A DNA stretch of 64,000 nt, taken from SB11 sp035906255. Its GTDB lineage: Bacteria; Bacteroidota; Bacteroidia; UBA8524. Below, in pieces: positions 51,357 through 59,589 of the stretch. Numbering within the stretch: position 1 is the first letter of the stretch; each line of letters starts with the position of its first letter. The notes below the pieces were generated by a model that saw nothing but the letters and a program-made list of their open reading frames with translations, did no database searches and was not told where the DNA came from. Where the stretch lies: the NCBI GenBank assembly GCA_035906255.1, contig JAMIFM010000032.1, positions 11,636 through 75,635 of the forward strand. Direction: 5' to 3'. The position numbers were made by a program, and so were the translations under genes.

Positions 51357-51908
51357 TTACCACCGTTCGGAAGTTTTAGTGTTGGAGCCGAGGCGGAATG
51401 TTCCCTGTGCTCCCACGTCTTCCAGCAGCGGCAAATCAATATTGTTTTGTCCTTTGGCGGCCAGCTTTAAAATAGCAATGGTGTCATCGTATTGTTTCAC
51501 CCGCATTTCAGGAATGTTGCGCGGGCTGATATGGCTGTGCAGGTGATAAACAGCGATTTTTACCGCAAAACTTACAATCAATTTATTACGCGGATCGGCA
51601 GCTTGCCAGTCGGCGGTATCGGTTAGGTCATCGCCGGGGCTGTCCACCAATGCTTTGTAAATCGTATCAGCAGTGTTATAAATATAATCCCCTACGCTCC
51701 ATTGCTGGTTTGGAGTAAACCGGTATAGCAGGGTAAATATTTTGGATACATCATAGCGCCCTGCGAGGTAACTTTTAATTTCCTCAATAGCGGTGTCCTC
51801 GGCCATTTTCAACACCGAATTATCCGCCTGGACGAGTATCTGTTTCACCTCGTCTCTAACTACCATCCGGTAATCCTTATCCAATAAAAAGGTTATTTCC
51901 ATCGTCAT
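51357..51908 (-). CDS. Mu gp36-like head-tail connector (DUF1320)
   Basis: The 183-residue protein has a helix A-I-E-E-I-K-S-Y-L-A-G-R-Y-D-V and a second block D-P-R-N-K-L-I-V-S-F-A-V-K-I-A-V-Y-H-L-H, characteristic of DUF1320/gp36 proteins. It connects head and tail. It overlaps the holin-like gene by 32 bp. Confidence 0.8.
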   Translation of the reverse strand: MTMEITFLLDKDYRMVVRDEVKQILVQADNSVLKMAEDTAIEEIKSYLAGRYDVSKIFTLLYRFTPNQQWSVGDYIYNTADTIYKALVDSPGDDLTDTADWQAADPRNKLIVSFAVKIAVYHLHSHISPRNIPEMRVKQYDDTIAILKLAAKGQNNIDLPLLEDVGAQGTFRLGSNTKTSERW

Positions 51909-52113
51909 TGCCCCCTTTGTTTTTTTTAAACTTTTTGATGCGCAGGATAAGCAGGTAAATACTTAGTGCGGTTCCCACAAGCAAACCCAATTGCTGTAGT
52001 ATATTTAACGCCTGCGAAAGCGTGGCCAGCCATGCGGCTACATTTACGGCACTTAAGCCAATATCTGCCAGTACGGATTTGGCCGTTTCCATTTGTTTAC
52101 CATCCAGTTGCAT
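51877..52113 (-). CDS. Small membrane protein, possible holin
   Basis: The 78-residue protein has a central hydrophobic stretch (L-G-L-L-V-G-T-A-L-S-I-Y-L-L-I-L) and a Lys-rich end (R-I-K-K-F-K-K-N-K-G-G), as holins do. It overlaps the terminase gene by 17 bp and the gp36 gene by 32 bp. The lysis role is a guess, and a holin-like part also occurs at 58015-58629. Confidence 0.5.
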   Translation of the reverse strand: MQLDGKQMETAKSVLADIGLSAVNVAAWLATLSQALNILQQLGLLVGTALSIYLLILRIKKFKKNKGGNDDGNNLFIG

Positions 52114-53701
52114 GTTGTCTTTTACGGATTATAGGTTGAAAATCATTGTCAGGAATGTGCGGGTATAGATAATACCATGCGCCTTCATCGGCATCCGGTG
52201 AATCATCTGCTGAACGATAACCCGGCTCAATGCCTTTAAGTTGCTCAGTTCCCTCTATCATATCGGCATCGTTCATTTCATCAAGGTTGTAATACACGTG
52301 CCCGTCCAGATATTCGGGAGACATTTTTATGATCCTGGTGAATTTGTTTTCTTTATCCCTTGCATCGGGAATAATCATTAACGGTTTTTTCCTGTGGGCC
52401 TTGCGTCGGTTATTGTGCCGTTTTAATGCCTCCCTGATGGGCTTATTCATAAACTGCCGCTCCACGTACCAAATAACGCCTACCCCTGTTTGTATAGCAT
52501 CGTCCATTTGGCTCATAAAATCAAAAGGTTCGTCAAGGTCACACTGTCGTACAAACTTTTTAAGGCAATGAAACTCGTACTCATTTGAGCCCGATATATA
52601 AAGCCCCCATACGCCCACTGCTTTATAATCGCTGGTAGGGTTATCTTCAAAAGAAGGGTCAAAATAGCCGATAACCATTTTGTACTTGCCCCATGTTTTT
52701 GCGGGCATGGTTTTCCACTTGATAAGTGAATCCTTAAAAATGGTGCCGTCCACGCCGCTTTCGTGGTAAAATTCGGGTTTGTGATAAATTCCGGCTTTCT
52801 GAATTTTGCGGCGCAACTCTTCAATGCTGTACCGTTCTTTCCACGCAGGCTGCCCACCCGCATCTATATAGCACTTTACGCCTTTGGGTTTTTCAGTAGC
52901 AAACACCTTGCTGTGGTATATGCCTTCACGCTTGGGGGCACCCGGTTTCATATCACCCACTATATGTGCCAGTACACTTTTAGGGTGGATACGGTTACCT
53001 GATACTACCACCCGCGAACCTTTAATTCCCAATGCAAAGTATAGTGCGCCAAAAATCCACTTCACTACTTTTTTAACGCGCTTGGTATTTTCTACCAGTT
53101 CATCATCATCTATATCATCAATTACGCAGTAATTAGGTCGTTTTTCCCGTTCGCGCATACCCCTGGGGCTTTGCTGCCTGCCTAACCCGCTAAAGTTTAT
53201 CCCGTCTTTTGTTGTAAAATCACCATCCTGCCAGTTACCAAAGCTAAATTGCTCGCCAAAATCATTAATGTATCGTTTGTTGTGCTGTAGTTCTGCCTGC
53301 ACATCGGAAAGCAGGTTGCAGGCATCAGTTTGGTTTTTGCCAACCAGCACCATGCCGGTAAGCTCTCCTTTGGCTTTTAAGCGAAGCGGTATAATTATAT
53401 CTGCATGAACTGATTTTGCGTGTTCGCGGGGCCATTCCAGTATGGCAAGTATATTAGGGTCTTTACTAATTGCACTGTTGGCATCCTTATGGAAATATCC
53501 GCAATCGGTTTTCCCGTCATCGCAATAATGGGGAAAATAATACTTTACAAATTCGTTGTAGTTTTCATCCTTTAGCAGGTGTTTAAGGCGCGTTTGCTTT
53601 TGTTCAAAGGGTTCGTTAACAGGTATATCGGTTGCAGATTCTACCCGCTGGCAAAACTCCAACCACTCCTCGTATTCCCGTTTTTTAATTTCCTGTGCCA
53701 T
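52097..53701 (-). CDS. Terminase large subunit
   Basis: The 534-residue protein has an ATPase part with a Walker A-like W-P-R-E-H-A-K-S near 94-101 and a Walker B-like N-Y-C-V-I-D-D-I-D-D-D-E. Its nuclease part has I-G-Y-F-D-P-S-F-E-D-N near 342-352 (acidic cluster). It translocates and cuts phage DNA during packaging. It starts inside the small-subunit gene (17-bp overlap). Confidence 0.88.
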   Translation of the reverse strand: MAQEIKKREYEEWLEFCQRVESATDIPVNEPFEQKQTRLKHLLKDENYNEFVKYYFPHYCDDGKTDCGYFHKDANSAISKDPNILAILEWPREHAKSVHADIIIPLRLKAKGELTGMVLVGKNQTDACNLLSDVQAELQHNKRYINDFGEQFSFGNWQDGDFTTKDGINFSGLGRQQSPRGMREREKRPNYCVIDDIDDDELVENTKRVKKVVKWIFGALYFALGIKGSRVVVSGNRIHPKSVLAHIVGDMKPGAPKREGIYHSKVFATEKPKGVKCYIDAGGQPAWKERYSIEELRRKIQKAGIYHKPEFYHESGVDGTIFKDSLIKWKTMPAKTWGKYKMVIGYFDPSFEDNPTSDYKAVGVWGLYISGSNEYEFHCLKKFVRQCDLDEPFDFMSQMDDAIQTGVGVIWYVERQFMNKPIREALKRHNNRRKAHRKKPLMIIPDARDKENKFTRIIKMSPEYLDGHVYYNLDEMNDADMIEGTEQLKGIEPGYRSADDSPDADEGAWYYLYPHIPDNDFQPIIRKRQHATGW

Positions 53702-54110
53702 TGGTTAATAGTTCAGCTACAAATTCCTTTTGAAATGATATTATCAGCTTTGCCGCTTTCAAGTCGCGGCCCTGCAGCCAGCCGGTAAACTGTTTAAATA
53801 CGTTGATGGCATTGGAAGCGTTAACCCCTTTACTGCTGAGCAGGTCTATAGCTTTGGCATACTTTACGGCATCATCGGCGGTAATTTTGCCCCCGTCCTC
53901 CATTTTGGCCGCAATGTTTTCGTACAGCCGTTTGATGATACTGTCTTTAGATAGCTGAACGGCTGCCTTGTGGGTTTCCCACCCCCCGGCTTTTACCCAC
54001 TTACTCATTGTTACTTCGCTCACATCCAGCAAGTCGGCTATATCCTTTTGCGAAAGGTCGGTATCCATGTACAAGCGTTTCGCCTGATTTTTTTTGTCTG
54101 TAAGTGCCAT
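53685..54110 (-). CDS. Terminase small subunit-like (DUF1804)
   Basis: The start is set at the ATG giving M-A-L-T-D-K-K-N-Q; the frame is open 13 codons further upstream. The 141-residue protein has a helix-turn-helix (L-S-Q-K-D-I-A-D-L-L-D-V-S-E-V-T-M-S-K-W-V) typical of DNA-recognition subunits. It is the first gene of the leftward structural block, divergent from the protease. Confidence 0.75.
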   Translation of the reverse strand: MALTDKKNQAKRLYMDTDLSQKDIADLLDVSEVTMSKWVKAGGWETHKAAVQLSKDSIIKRLYENIAAKMEDGGKITADDAVKYAKAIDLLSSKGVNASNAINVFKQFTGWLQGRDLKAAKLIISFQKEFVAELLTNGTGN

Positions 54111-54143
54111 TTCGCATACAAAGATGCCAAACCCCTTTTGTAC

Positions 54144-54207
54144 TGCCATAATGGCATTTTCTTTATTGCTGTTTTTTCTGCAATAATGGCAGTTTTTACG
54201 CCATTAT
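54144..54207. promoter_or_regulatory. Candidate operator cluster between the two structural blocks
   Basis: The element TGCCATAATGGCA (54144-54156) is a perfect palindrome. ATAATGGC (54183-54190) and its inverse GCCATTAT (54200-54207) form a second dyad 27 bp further. All share the AATGGC half-site. The cluster lies in the 151-bp gap between divergent terminase and protease genes, where late promoters are needed. Confidence 0.5.
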
Positions 54208-54261
54208 GAGGAATAGCAACTTGCCACAGGCTGCCATTCTGACAATCTTTGCGGTACAATT

Positions 54262-55440
54262 ATGCCAAAACAGTGGTTTAACATAGTCAACCAAGCAGGG
54301 GTTCCTCAGATAAAAATCTTTGGTGACATCGGTACGGATGAAAACGAGGTGGATTACGAGAGTTTCCGCACTGAGTTTATGGCGCTGGAGCAGCAGTACA
54401 GCACAATAGAGCTTTGTTTCCATTGCAATGGCGGTAGCATGTTGGAAGGCTGGGCAATTGTTGACCTGCTTTTAAACACAAAGGCGCACACCATCGGCAC
54501 TGTGGAAGGCATGGCGGCAAGTATGGGCGGAGCGTTGTTTTTGGCTTGCAAAGAGCGCAGAATGATGGCTAACGCCATGCTGATGATTCACCGCCCGCAG
54601 GCGGTATTTGCCGGTGAAGCCGAAGGCATGGAAGGTATGGTTTCGCTTCTTAAAGACATGGAAACCAAAGTGGTAGCTTTCTATGCAAAGCAAACCGGCC
54701 AGCCTGAAACGACCGTAAAAAGCTGGTTACAGCCGGGCAAGATGACCTGGGTGAATGCTGCTACATGCAAGCAATACGGTATATCCCACAAAACCATTGA
54801 TGGCAACGGCATTTCTAACGCCGCTCCTTCAATCACCAATAAAAAGCCCTCAGAGGTTTTTGAGATTTATAACCAACTCAACCAAAACAAACCGGAGACA
54901 ATGAATAAGTTTAAAACATGGGTGATGGCAAAACTGATGCAGTTTAACATTACCAACTCGCTGAATGATAACAGCGATGAGCAGGCCGTAATTAACGAAG
55001 CCGAAAAGCTGTTTAAGCACCAGCAGGATGAAATTACACGCCTCACCAATGAATTGAAAGCGGCCTCAACCGATAAAGTGAAAAACCTTATTGATACCGC
55101 CAAATCCGAGGGTAAAATTACTGATGAACAGGTAGCCAACTGGACAAAATTGGCCGAAAGTGATTTTGACACCGTTAAAAACACTTTTGCCGCCATGACC
55201 GGCAAACCGGTTGAAAACAAACCTGCAACAGTGGATTTGAACGCACACCTGAAAACCTCCCCCGCAGGCACTCAGCCTGCACCATCTGCACAATTTGACG
55301 TGAAAAACAAGGCTACCTGGGATATGGAAGCCTGGCAAAAGCATGACCCCGCAGGGCTTGCCAAAATGAAACGCGAAGAGTGGGATAAATACGCGGGGAT
55401 GTTTAAAGCGCAATACGGCGTAGAACCTGACAAAAACTAA
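54262..55440 (+). CDS. ClpP-like head maturation protease with C-terminal scaffold domain
   Basis: The 392-residue protein has a ClpP/S14-type fold at about 15-190: C-N-G-G-S-M-L-E-G near 55-63, catalytic Ser87 in M-A-A-S-M-G-G, His110 in L-M-I-H-R-P-Q and a likely Asp132. Residues from 214 on (N-K-F-K-T-W-V-M-A-K-L) are a helical, charged scaffold-like part. An in-frame ATG at 54901 preceded by GGAGACA could start a separate scaffold, as gene Z inside gene I of Mu. It trims and assembles the procapsid. Confidence 0.85.
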   Translation: MPKQWFNIVNQAGVPQIKIFGDIGTDENEVDYESFRTEFMALEQQYSTIELCFHCNGGSMLEGWAIVDLLLNTKAHTIGTVEGMAASMGGALFLACKERRMMANAMLMIHRPQAVFAGEAEGMEGMVSLLKDMETKVVAFYAKQTGQPETTVKSWLQPGKMTWVNAATCKQYGISHKTIDGNGISNAAPSITNKKPSEVFEIYNQLNQNKPETMNKFKTWVMAKLMQFNITNSLNDNSDEQAVINEAEKLFKHQQDEITRLTNELKAASTDKVKNLIDTAKSEGKITDEQVANWTKLAESDFDTVKNTFAAMTGKPVENKPATVDLNAHLKTSPAGTQPAPSAQFDVKNKATWDMEAWQKHDPAGLAKMKREEWDKYAGMFKAQYGVEPDKN

Positions 55441-55471
55441 TTAGCAAAAAAACAGAAAAGAGGAAAATACA

Positions 55472-56566
55472 ATGAAAATCCGTAGTTCAGTAGCAATTAT
55501 GTACACCCTGCTGGCCGCTTTTGTCGGCTTCTTTTTCGGCGCATTAGTGCTGAGTATTGCAGGGGTTGACCAGGTAGCCTATGAAGGCGCAAGCCTGCAT
55601 ATCAGCGGGGTAATTTCCCTTGCAGCCGTTTTATTGGTGAACCGCCCCAATGCAGTGGCTTTTGCCAATCCGTTTGTAACGGTATTCCGAAACGATTTGG
55701 AAAAAGTACTGTTTCCTGACAATACATTTTATAGCCGCTCGGTAGACGATACCGCCTTTGTTACCAATGGTAAAACGGTTCAATACCCTGTACAGGGCGT
55801 AAATCCTAATGTAGAAATAAATCGTAGCACATTGCCCGCGCCTATTACAAAACGCACGGATGATACTAACGATTATGACCTGGAAGAGTTTACCAGTGAT
55901 CCTACCCTTATTAGCGATACCGAAGAGTTGGAAATCAATTATAACAAACGCCAATCGGTAATCATGCAGCACTCTGATACCATTAGCACTAAACTGGCCG
56001 ATTATTTCGCCAACTTATGGCTGCCTGATGGTACGGATAACATCGTTCGCACCACCGGCGCAAACAGGGTGGCAACAGCACCGAGTGCCACTGGCAACCG
56101 TAAGGCCGTTACACAGGCTGATTTGATAAAAGTTGCCGAGGTGATGGACAGGATGAATGTGCCCCGTGACCAGCGTTTTGCGCTGATAACTCCCGCAATG
56201 GTAGCGGATATTATGGGTATTGAAGGGTTTGTGAGGCTTGACCAGATTGGCACCGCCAACCTGATTGAAGGCACCATAGGCCGCCTTTTGGGCTTTACCC
56301 TGTTGGTGCGTAATGGCACCGCAGTGTATGATAACAGCGGAACACCTGTTAAAAAGGCTTTTGGCGCAACCGCTGCAACCACTGATAATGAGGCCGCTTT
56401 GTTTTGGCACCCCCGCTTTGTGAACCGCGCTAAAGGCGAAATTAAAGTTTACAGCGATTTGGATAAGCCTGAATACTACGGCTCAATATTCAGTGCAATG
56501 GTGCGTGCAGGCGGTAAAATCCGTAAGGATAAAAAAGGCGTAATAGCCCTGGTGCAAGGCCAGTAA
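55472..56566 (+). CDS. Major capsid protein with hydrophobic N-terminal extension
   Basis: The 364-residue protein, from about residue 65 on, has the HK97-like capsid layout (N-P-F-V-T-V-F-R-N-D-L near 66-76, R-D-Q-R-F-A-L-I-T-P, F-W-H-P-R-F-V-N-R-A-K-G-E-I). Unusually, residues 10-58 hold two hydrophobic helices (I-M-Y-T-L-L-A-A-F-V-G-F-F-F-G-A-L-V-L and I-S-G-V-I-S-L-A-A-V-L-L-V). These may be a delta domain cut off by the protease. It follows the protease/scaffold gene by 31 bp. Confidence 0.8.
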   Translation: MKIRSSVAIMYTLLAAFVGFFFGALVLSIAGVDQVAYEGASLHISGVISLAAVLLVNRPNAVAFANPFVTVFRNDLEKVLFPDNTFYSRSVDDTAFVTNGKTVQYPVQGVNPNVEINRSTLPAPITKRTDDTNDYDLEEFTSDPTLISDTEELEINYNKRQSVIMQHSDTISTKLADYFANLWLPDGTDNIVRTTGANRVATAPSATGNRKAVTQADLIKVAEVMDRMNVPRDQRFALITPAMVADIMGIEGFVRLDQIGTANLIEGTIGRLLGFTLLVRNGTAVYDNSGTPVKKAFGATAATTDNEAALFWHPRFVNRAKGEIKVYSDLDKPEYYGSIFSAMVRAGGKIRKDKKGVIALVQGQ

Positions 56567-56666
56567 TTTAACGAATTGTAGTTTTTGGGTGAATACCCCG
56601 GCCCGCTTCCTGTAAAAAGGGGCGGGCTTAGGGGCGTGAAGGGAATACCCACCAATACTTTTAGTT

Positions 56667-57128
56667 ATGAACTCAATAGACAAATTAAAAGAACTAAAAA
56701 CCACGTTCGACACACACCCCGGTGTTGGAGTGCTGTATGGCACCAGCGACGGGCAAACATTTTTTAAATCCGGCGATGCAAATAACCATGCGCGCAAACT
56801 TGCCGATAGTACTATAACACCGTATTCAAAATCACAGGTGGAAAAGCTGGTAAATGACGCTGACGCGCTTGCTGCAGATGCCGATAACGAAGTGGAAAAC
56901 GCCAAAAAAGCTGAGGAAGCGGAAAACGCGCGTATAGCTGCCGAGTTGGAAGCTTCTGCTAAAAAAACAGAAGAGGAAGTGGGCGCTGACAATGAGGAAA
57001 AAGAAGGCGCGGCTACCGGTGAGGAAAACACCAAAGCCGGTGAACTGGCCGGGGAAGGTGAAGCGTCTTTAGAAGATGCTGAAAAAGCAGAAACCGGCAA
57101 CAAAGGCAAGGGCAACAAAGGAAAATAA
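56667..57128 (+). CDS. Hypothetical virion-region protein, Ala/Glu-rich
   Basis: The 153-residue protein has an N-terminal part (T-H-P-G-V-G-V-L-Y-G-T-S-D-G-Q) and a low-complexity Ala/Glu/Lys-rich coiled coil with a Gly-Lys tail (N-K-G-K-G-N-K-G-K). It lies between capsid protein and DUF5675 gene and could be a head accessory. No family recognised. Confidence 0.6.
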   Translation: MNSIDKLKELKTTFDTHPGVGVLYGTSDGQTFFKSGDANNHARKLADSTITPYSKSQVEKLVNDADALAADADNEVENAKKAEEAENARIAAELEASAKKTEEEVGADNEEKEGAATGEENTKAGELAGEGEASLEDAEKAETGNKGKGNKGK

Positions 57129-57133
57129 GCGCA

Positions 57134-57583
57134 ATGCTTGAACTTGTATTATACCGCAAAGAATCTAACAGCCAGGAAACAGCAGGCGAACTATACCTGA
57201 ACGGTAAACTGCTGTGCAAAACGCTGGAAGATGAAAAGCGGGCCGTGAAGGTGTGGGGCGAAACCCGCATACCTGCCGGTAAGTACGAGATAATACTGCG
57301 CACCTTTGGCGGCCACCATGAAAGCTACAAAAAACGCTTTGCCTTTCATAAAGGCATGCTGTGGCTGCAAAATGTACCCGGCTTTAAGGATATACTCATC
57401 CATATTGGAAACACCGATAAGGATACTGCAGGGTGCATACTGGTGGGTAACCGGCTTAGCAAACAGGATGGCAGGATAAGCCTGCTGCAAAGCACTGACG
57501 CTTACACAACAAATTATCCAATTATTGCCAACGCCATAGGGCGGGGCGAAAAAGTTTACATAACCATTAAAGACGAACAATAA
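57134..57583 (+). CDS. DUF5675 family protein
   Basis: The 149-residue protein has T-L-E-D-E, T-R-I-P-A-G-K-Y-E-I and H-I-G-N-T-D-K-D-T-A-G-C-I-L-V-G near 91-106. The last block looks like an L,D-transpeptidase or endolysin-type active site (H-x-G ... G-C). DUF5675 proteins occur widely in Bacteroidota phages and may be lysis- or virion-associated. It follows the preceding gene by 5 bp. Confidence 0.75.
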   Translation: MLELVLYRKESNSQETAGELYLNGKLLCKTLEDEKRAVKVWGETRIPAGKYEIILRTFGGHHESYKKRFAFHKGMLWLQNVPGFKDILIHIGNTDKDTAGCILVGNRLSKQDGRISLLQSTDAYTTNYPIIANAIGRGEKVYITIKDEQ

Positions 57584-57594
57584 AACCTACAAAA

Positions 57595-57933
57595 ATGGCA
57601 AATCCTAAATACCCCTTTGGCCCCGCCGATGTGCAAACCAGCGTTGCAGATGCTGCTACAATTGAAGTGAGTGTAGCCAACCAAATGACTATTGTGCCCG
57701 TGGACACAATGGCGCAGGATACAACCGTAAACCTTACTGTTGATAGCGGCGTAGAGGCAGGTGCAATATTGGTAATAAAAGCAGGCAGTGACGGCACTGC
57801 CCGCGCGCTGGTGCAAGGCACCGGATTTTCATACACCACCAGCCAGGGCGGAACCATCAGTAAAGTGAAACACTTTATGTATGTGTATAACGGCAGCACT
57901 TTCGACCATGTGTCAACCGTAACGGCAAACTAA
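57595..57933 (+). CDS. Hypothetical virion-region protein, beta-rich
   Basis: The 112-residue protein has a repeated V/T-rich beta pattern (A-T-I-E-V-S-V-A-N-Q-M-T-I-V-P, A-G-A-I-L-V-I-K-A-G-S-D-G-T-A-R-A-L). It may be a head decoration or fibre adaptor. No family recognised. A tRNA-like sequence follows. Confidence 0.5.
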   Translation: MANPKYPFGPADVQTSVADAATIEVSVANQMTIVPVDTMAQDTTVNLTVDSGVEAGAILVIKAGSDGTARALVQGTGFSYTTSQGGTISKVKHFMYVYNGSTFDHVSTVTAN

Positions 57934-57940
57934 CTAACAA

Positions 57941-58006
57941 AACGGGGTAGCGCAGCGGTAGAGCAGTATAATCCACAGGTCGGCGGTTCGATTCCGCCCC
58001 CCGCAA
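57941..58006 (+). pseudogene. Decayed tRNA-like gene
   Basis: The segment has a D-arm-like part (TAGCGCAGCGGTAGAGCA) and a perfect T-arm (GGCGG-TTCGATT-CCGCC, 57982-57998). It ends CCCCGCA with five of seven acceptor pairs to AACGGGG at 57941-57947. The anticodon arm is short: GTATAATCCAC looks like GTGGA-CTCATAA-TCCAC of a CAU-type tRNA lacking six bases. It is 66 nt instead of about 72. The copy is probably non-functional. Confidence 0.55.
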
Positions 58007-58014
58007 CTAATAAA

Positions 58015-58629
58015 ATGAAAAACAGGATTTTCAATAACCCGATAACATCCACCATTGGCATTATAATCATAATTGCCAGTGTGGTTAGTGTATTTACTAA
58101 CGGAATAAGCTGGACAGAAGCAGGCGTTGGTATTGGTTTGGGTATTGGCCTGTTGGTTTCAAAAGACAATCGTAATACAGGCGGTACAGCGGCTTTATTG
58201 ATGTTGCTGTTACTGCTTTTTGGCGGCTGCAAAACACAATTGCCTGCCCAAAATACGGTTGAAGAAACCTATAAGGAAACGCTTAAAGATGTTCAGGTGG
58301 CAGTTCCGGGCGCAACCGTGAGTACGGGAATTGACAGTACTGCGCTGGCTGCCATACTGGAACAGATAAAAAAAGGCAGGGATACAATTATATACCGCAA
58401 TAACCATGCGGTGTTAAAGTTTTATTCAGATACGGCAGGAAGGCTACAGGCAGAGTGTGAAGCCTTGCCGCAAGTTGTAAATACCCTGCAAAAAGAGATA
58501 GAGCGTATAAAAAAAGAAGCCGCAACAAAAACCGTAACGGAATACAAAACCCCGTTTTGGATTTGGTTTGTGTTAGGCGCAGCAGGCATTCTGATTTTGT
58601 TTTTAACAGTTAAAGCATTTTTTAAATAA
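58015..58629 (+). CDS. Fused holin-like / u-spanin-like lysis protein
   Basis: The 204-residue protein has two hydrophobic helices (about 12-28 and 36-48), then a lipobox-like segment L-L-M-L-L-L-L-L-F-G-G-C with Cys72, a periplasmic charged coiled coil (about 80-175), and a C-terminal membrane helix (W-F-V-L-G-A-A-G-I-L-I-L-F-L-T-V near 185-200). An outer-membrane lipoprotein end plus an inner-membrane helix is the design of a u-spanin. An internal ATG at 58201 begins just before the lipobox. The lysis role is inferred. Confidence 0.6.
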   Translation: MKNRIFNNPITSTIGIIIIIASVVSVFTNGISWTEAGVGIGLGIGLLVSKDNRNTGGTAALLMLLLLLFGGCKTQLPAQNTVEETYKETLKDVQVAVPGATVSTGIDSTALAAILEQIKKGRDTIIYRNNHAVLKFYSDTAGRLQAECEALPQVVNTLQKEIERIKKEAATKTVTEYKTPFWIWFVLGAAGILILFLTVKAFFK

Positions 58630-59230
58630 TGGCACTTAATTCAGTAACAGTAACACGTTTGCAAGGTGGCTTAGTGCCGCCGATGTAAAAACCATACTGG
58701 CGGTTGCCATTGCTGATGTGGATGGCTTGCAGGCCGCTTTGGATGCAAAGCTGGCGTTATCGGCATACAATGCCAATAACACCATTGTGTACAAAAACAA
58801 TAGCGGCACCATAGCCGCTATTACGGTGGCCGCCTCACAATTTGTGGGCCGCAAAGCCGCCGGTGAAATTACCAACCTTACCGCTGCCGAAGCAAAAGCC
58901 ATACTTGCCATAGCCATTGGGGATGTGAGCGGGCTGCAAACGGCGTTGGATGCTAAAGCAACAGCAGCCGATTTAACGACTGTTACCGGATACTTTAATG
59001 GCAAAAAGCAGGTGCATAATGGGCAGGTTACCCTTGTGGCAGGCATAGCAAACGTATCATGGGCAGGTTTTACAGATATTGACGAAATAAAGCTTTTTAG
59101 GCAAAGTGCCGGGGCCAACATGGGCCATTTGTACCCCGATGACAGAAACGGTGGCGTTGGCTTTAGTATCAACAGCACTAACCCGGCAGACATAGGCACC
59201 ATATACTTTGAAGTTTGGAGGAGTATTTAA
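58629..59230 (+). pseudogene. Tail-fibre-like gene broken by a frameshift
   Basis: The ATG at 58629 opens a 19-codon reading frame (M-A-L-N-S-V-T-V-T-R-L) that stops at 58686-58688. The continuing frame has L-S-A-A-D-V-K-T-I-L-A-V-A-I-A-D-V-D-G-L and is open from 58640 to TAA 59228-59230. It contains a second similar unit L-T-A-A-E-A-K-A-I-L-A-I-A-I-G-D-V-S-G-L about 80 residues later. So two 27-residue repeats lie in one frame while the start lies in another. A GTG at 58718 could restart translation. It is a tail-fibre or baseplate-type protein. Confidence 0.6.
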
Positions 59231-59232
59231 AA

Positions 59233-59589
59233 ATGTTACCAACCGAAATACTATACCGGGGCGAAACTAAAGAAGTAAGGTTTACCCTAAAATCAGGCGG
59301 GTTGCCGCTAAACTTTGCTGATTTAAGCGAAGTAACCGTGCTGGTGCTGGTAAATAAGCAACTGGTTGGTAAATACCGCAAAACAGGCGGCACAGGCTGG
59401 GGCGATGTGGAGGCGGTGGCCGGTACTGGCAATGAAAATAAATGCACCGTGCTGTTAGATGCTGCCGATACAAGCTACTACTGGTTGGGTGAGTTGGCTT
59501 TTGAGTTGAGTTTCCCCGCCGGGGTAGAAGTGGAAGTGGAAAACGCCCCTGTGTTTTTTGTAAAAGATAGCGAAACAAGCAGGATATAA
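59233..59589 (+). CDS. Baseplate/fibre N-terminal-like protein
   Basis: The start is set at ATG 59233 (M-L-P-T-E-I-L-Y-R-G-E-T-K-E-V-R-F-T-L); a TTG six codons upstream is less likely. The 118-residue protein resembles the N-terminal part of BppU-like baseplate proteins (R-G-E-T, then L-P-L-N-F-A-D-L-S-E-V-T-V). It overlaps the next gene by one base. Confidence 0.55.
   Translation: MLPTEILYRGETKEVRFTLKSGGLPLNFADLSEVTVLVLVNKQLVGKYRKTGGTGWGDVEAVAGTGNENKCTVLLDAADTSYYWLGELAFELSFPAGVEVEVENAPVFFVKDSETSRI

Noticed and set aside
56585..56767. A 60-codon frame after the capsid gene.
   Set aside because: It overlaps the Ala/Glu-rich gene in another frame and contains a GC hairpin region; no ribosome-binding or family signal.
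59150..59200. G-G-V-G-F-S-I-N in the broken tail-fibre gene, similar to G-G-V-G-F of the variable proteins.
   Set aside because: Only a short stretch matches at the DNA level (GGCGTTGGCTT). The following bases do not align to the template, and there is no CTGCGGCTCGCGCC end, so it is not a fourth variable repeat.
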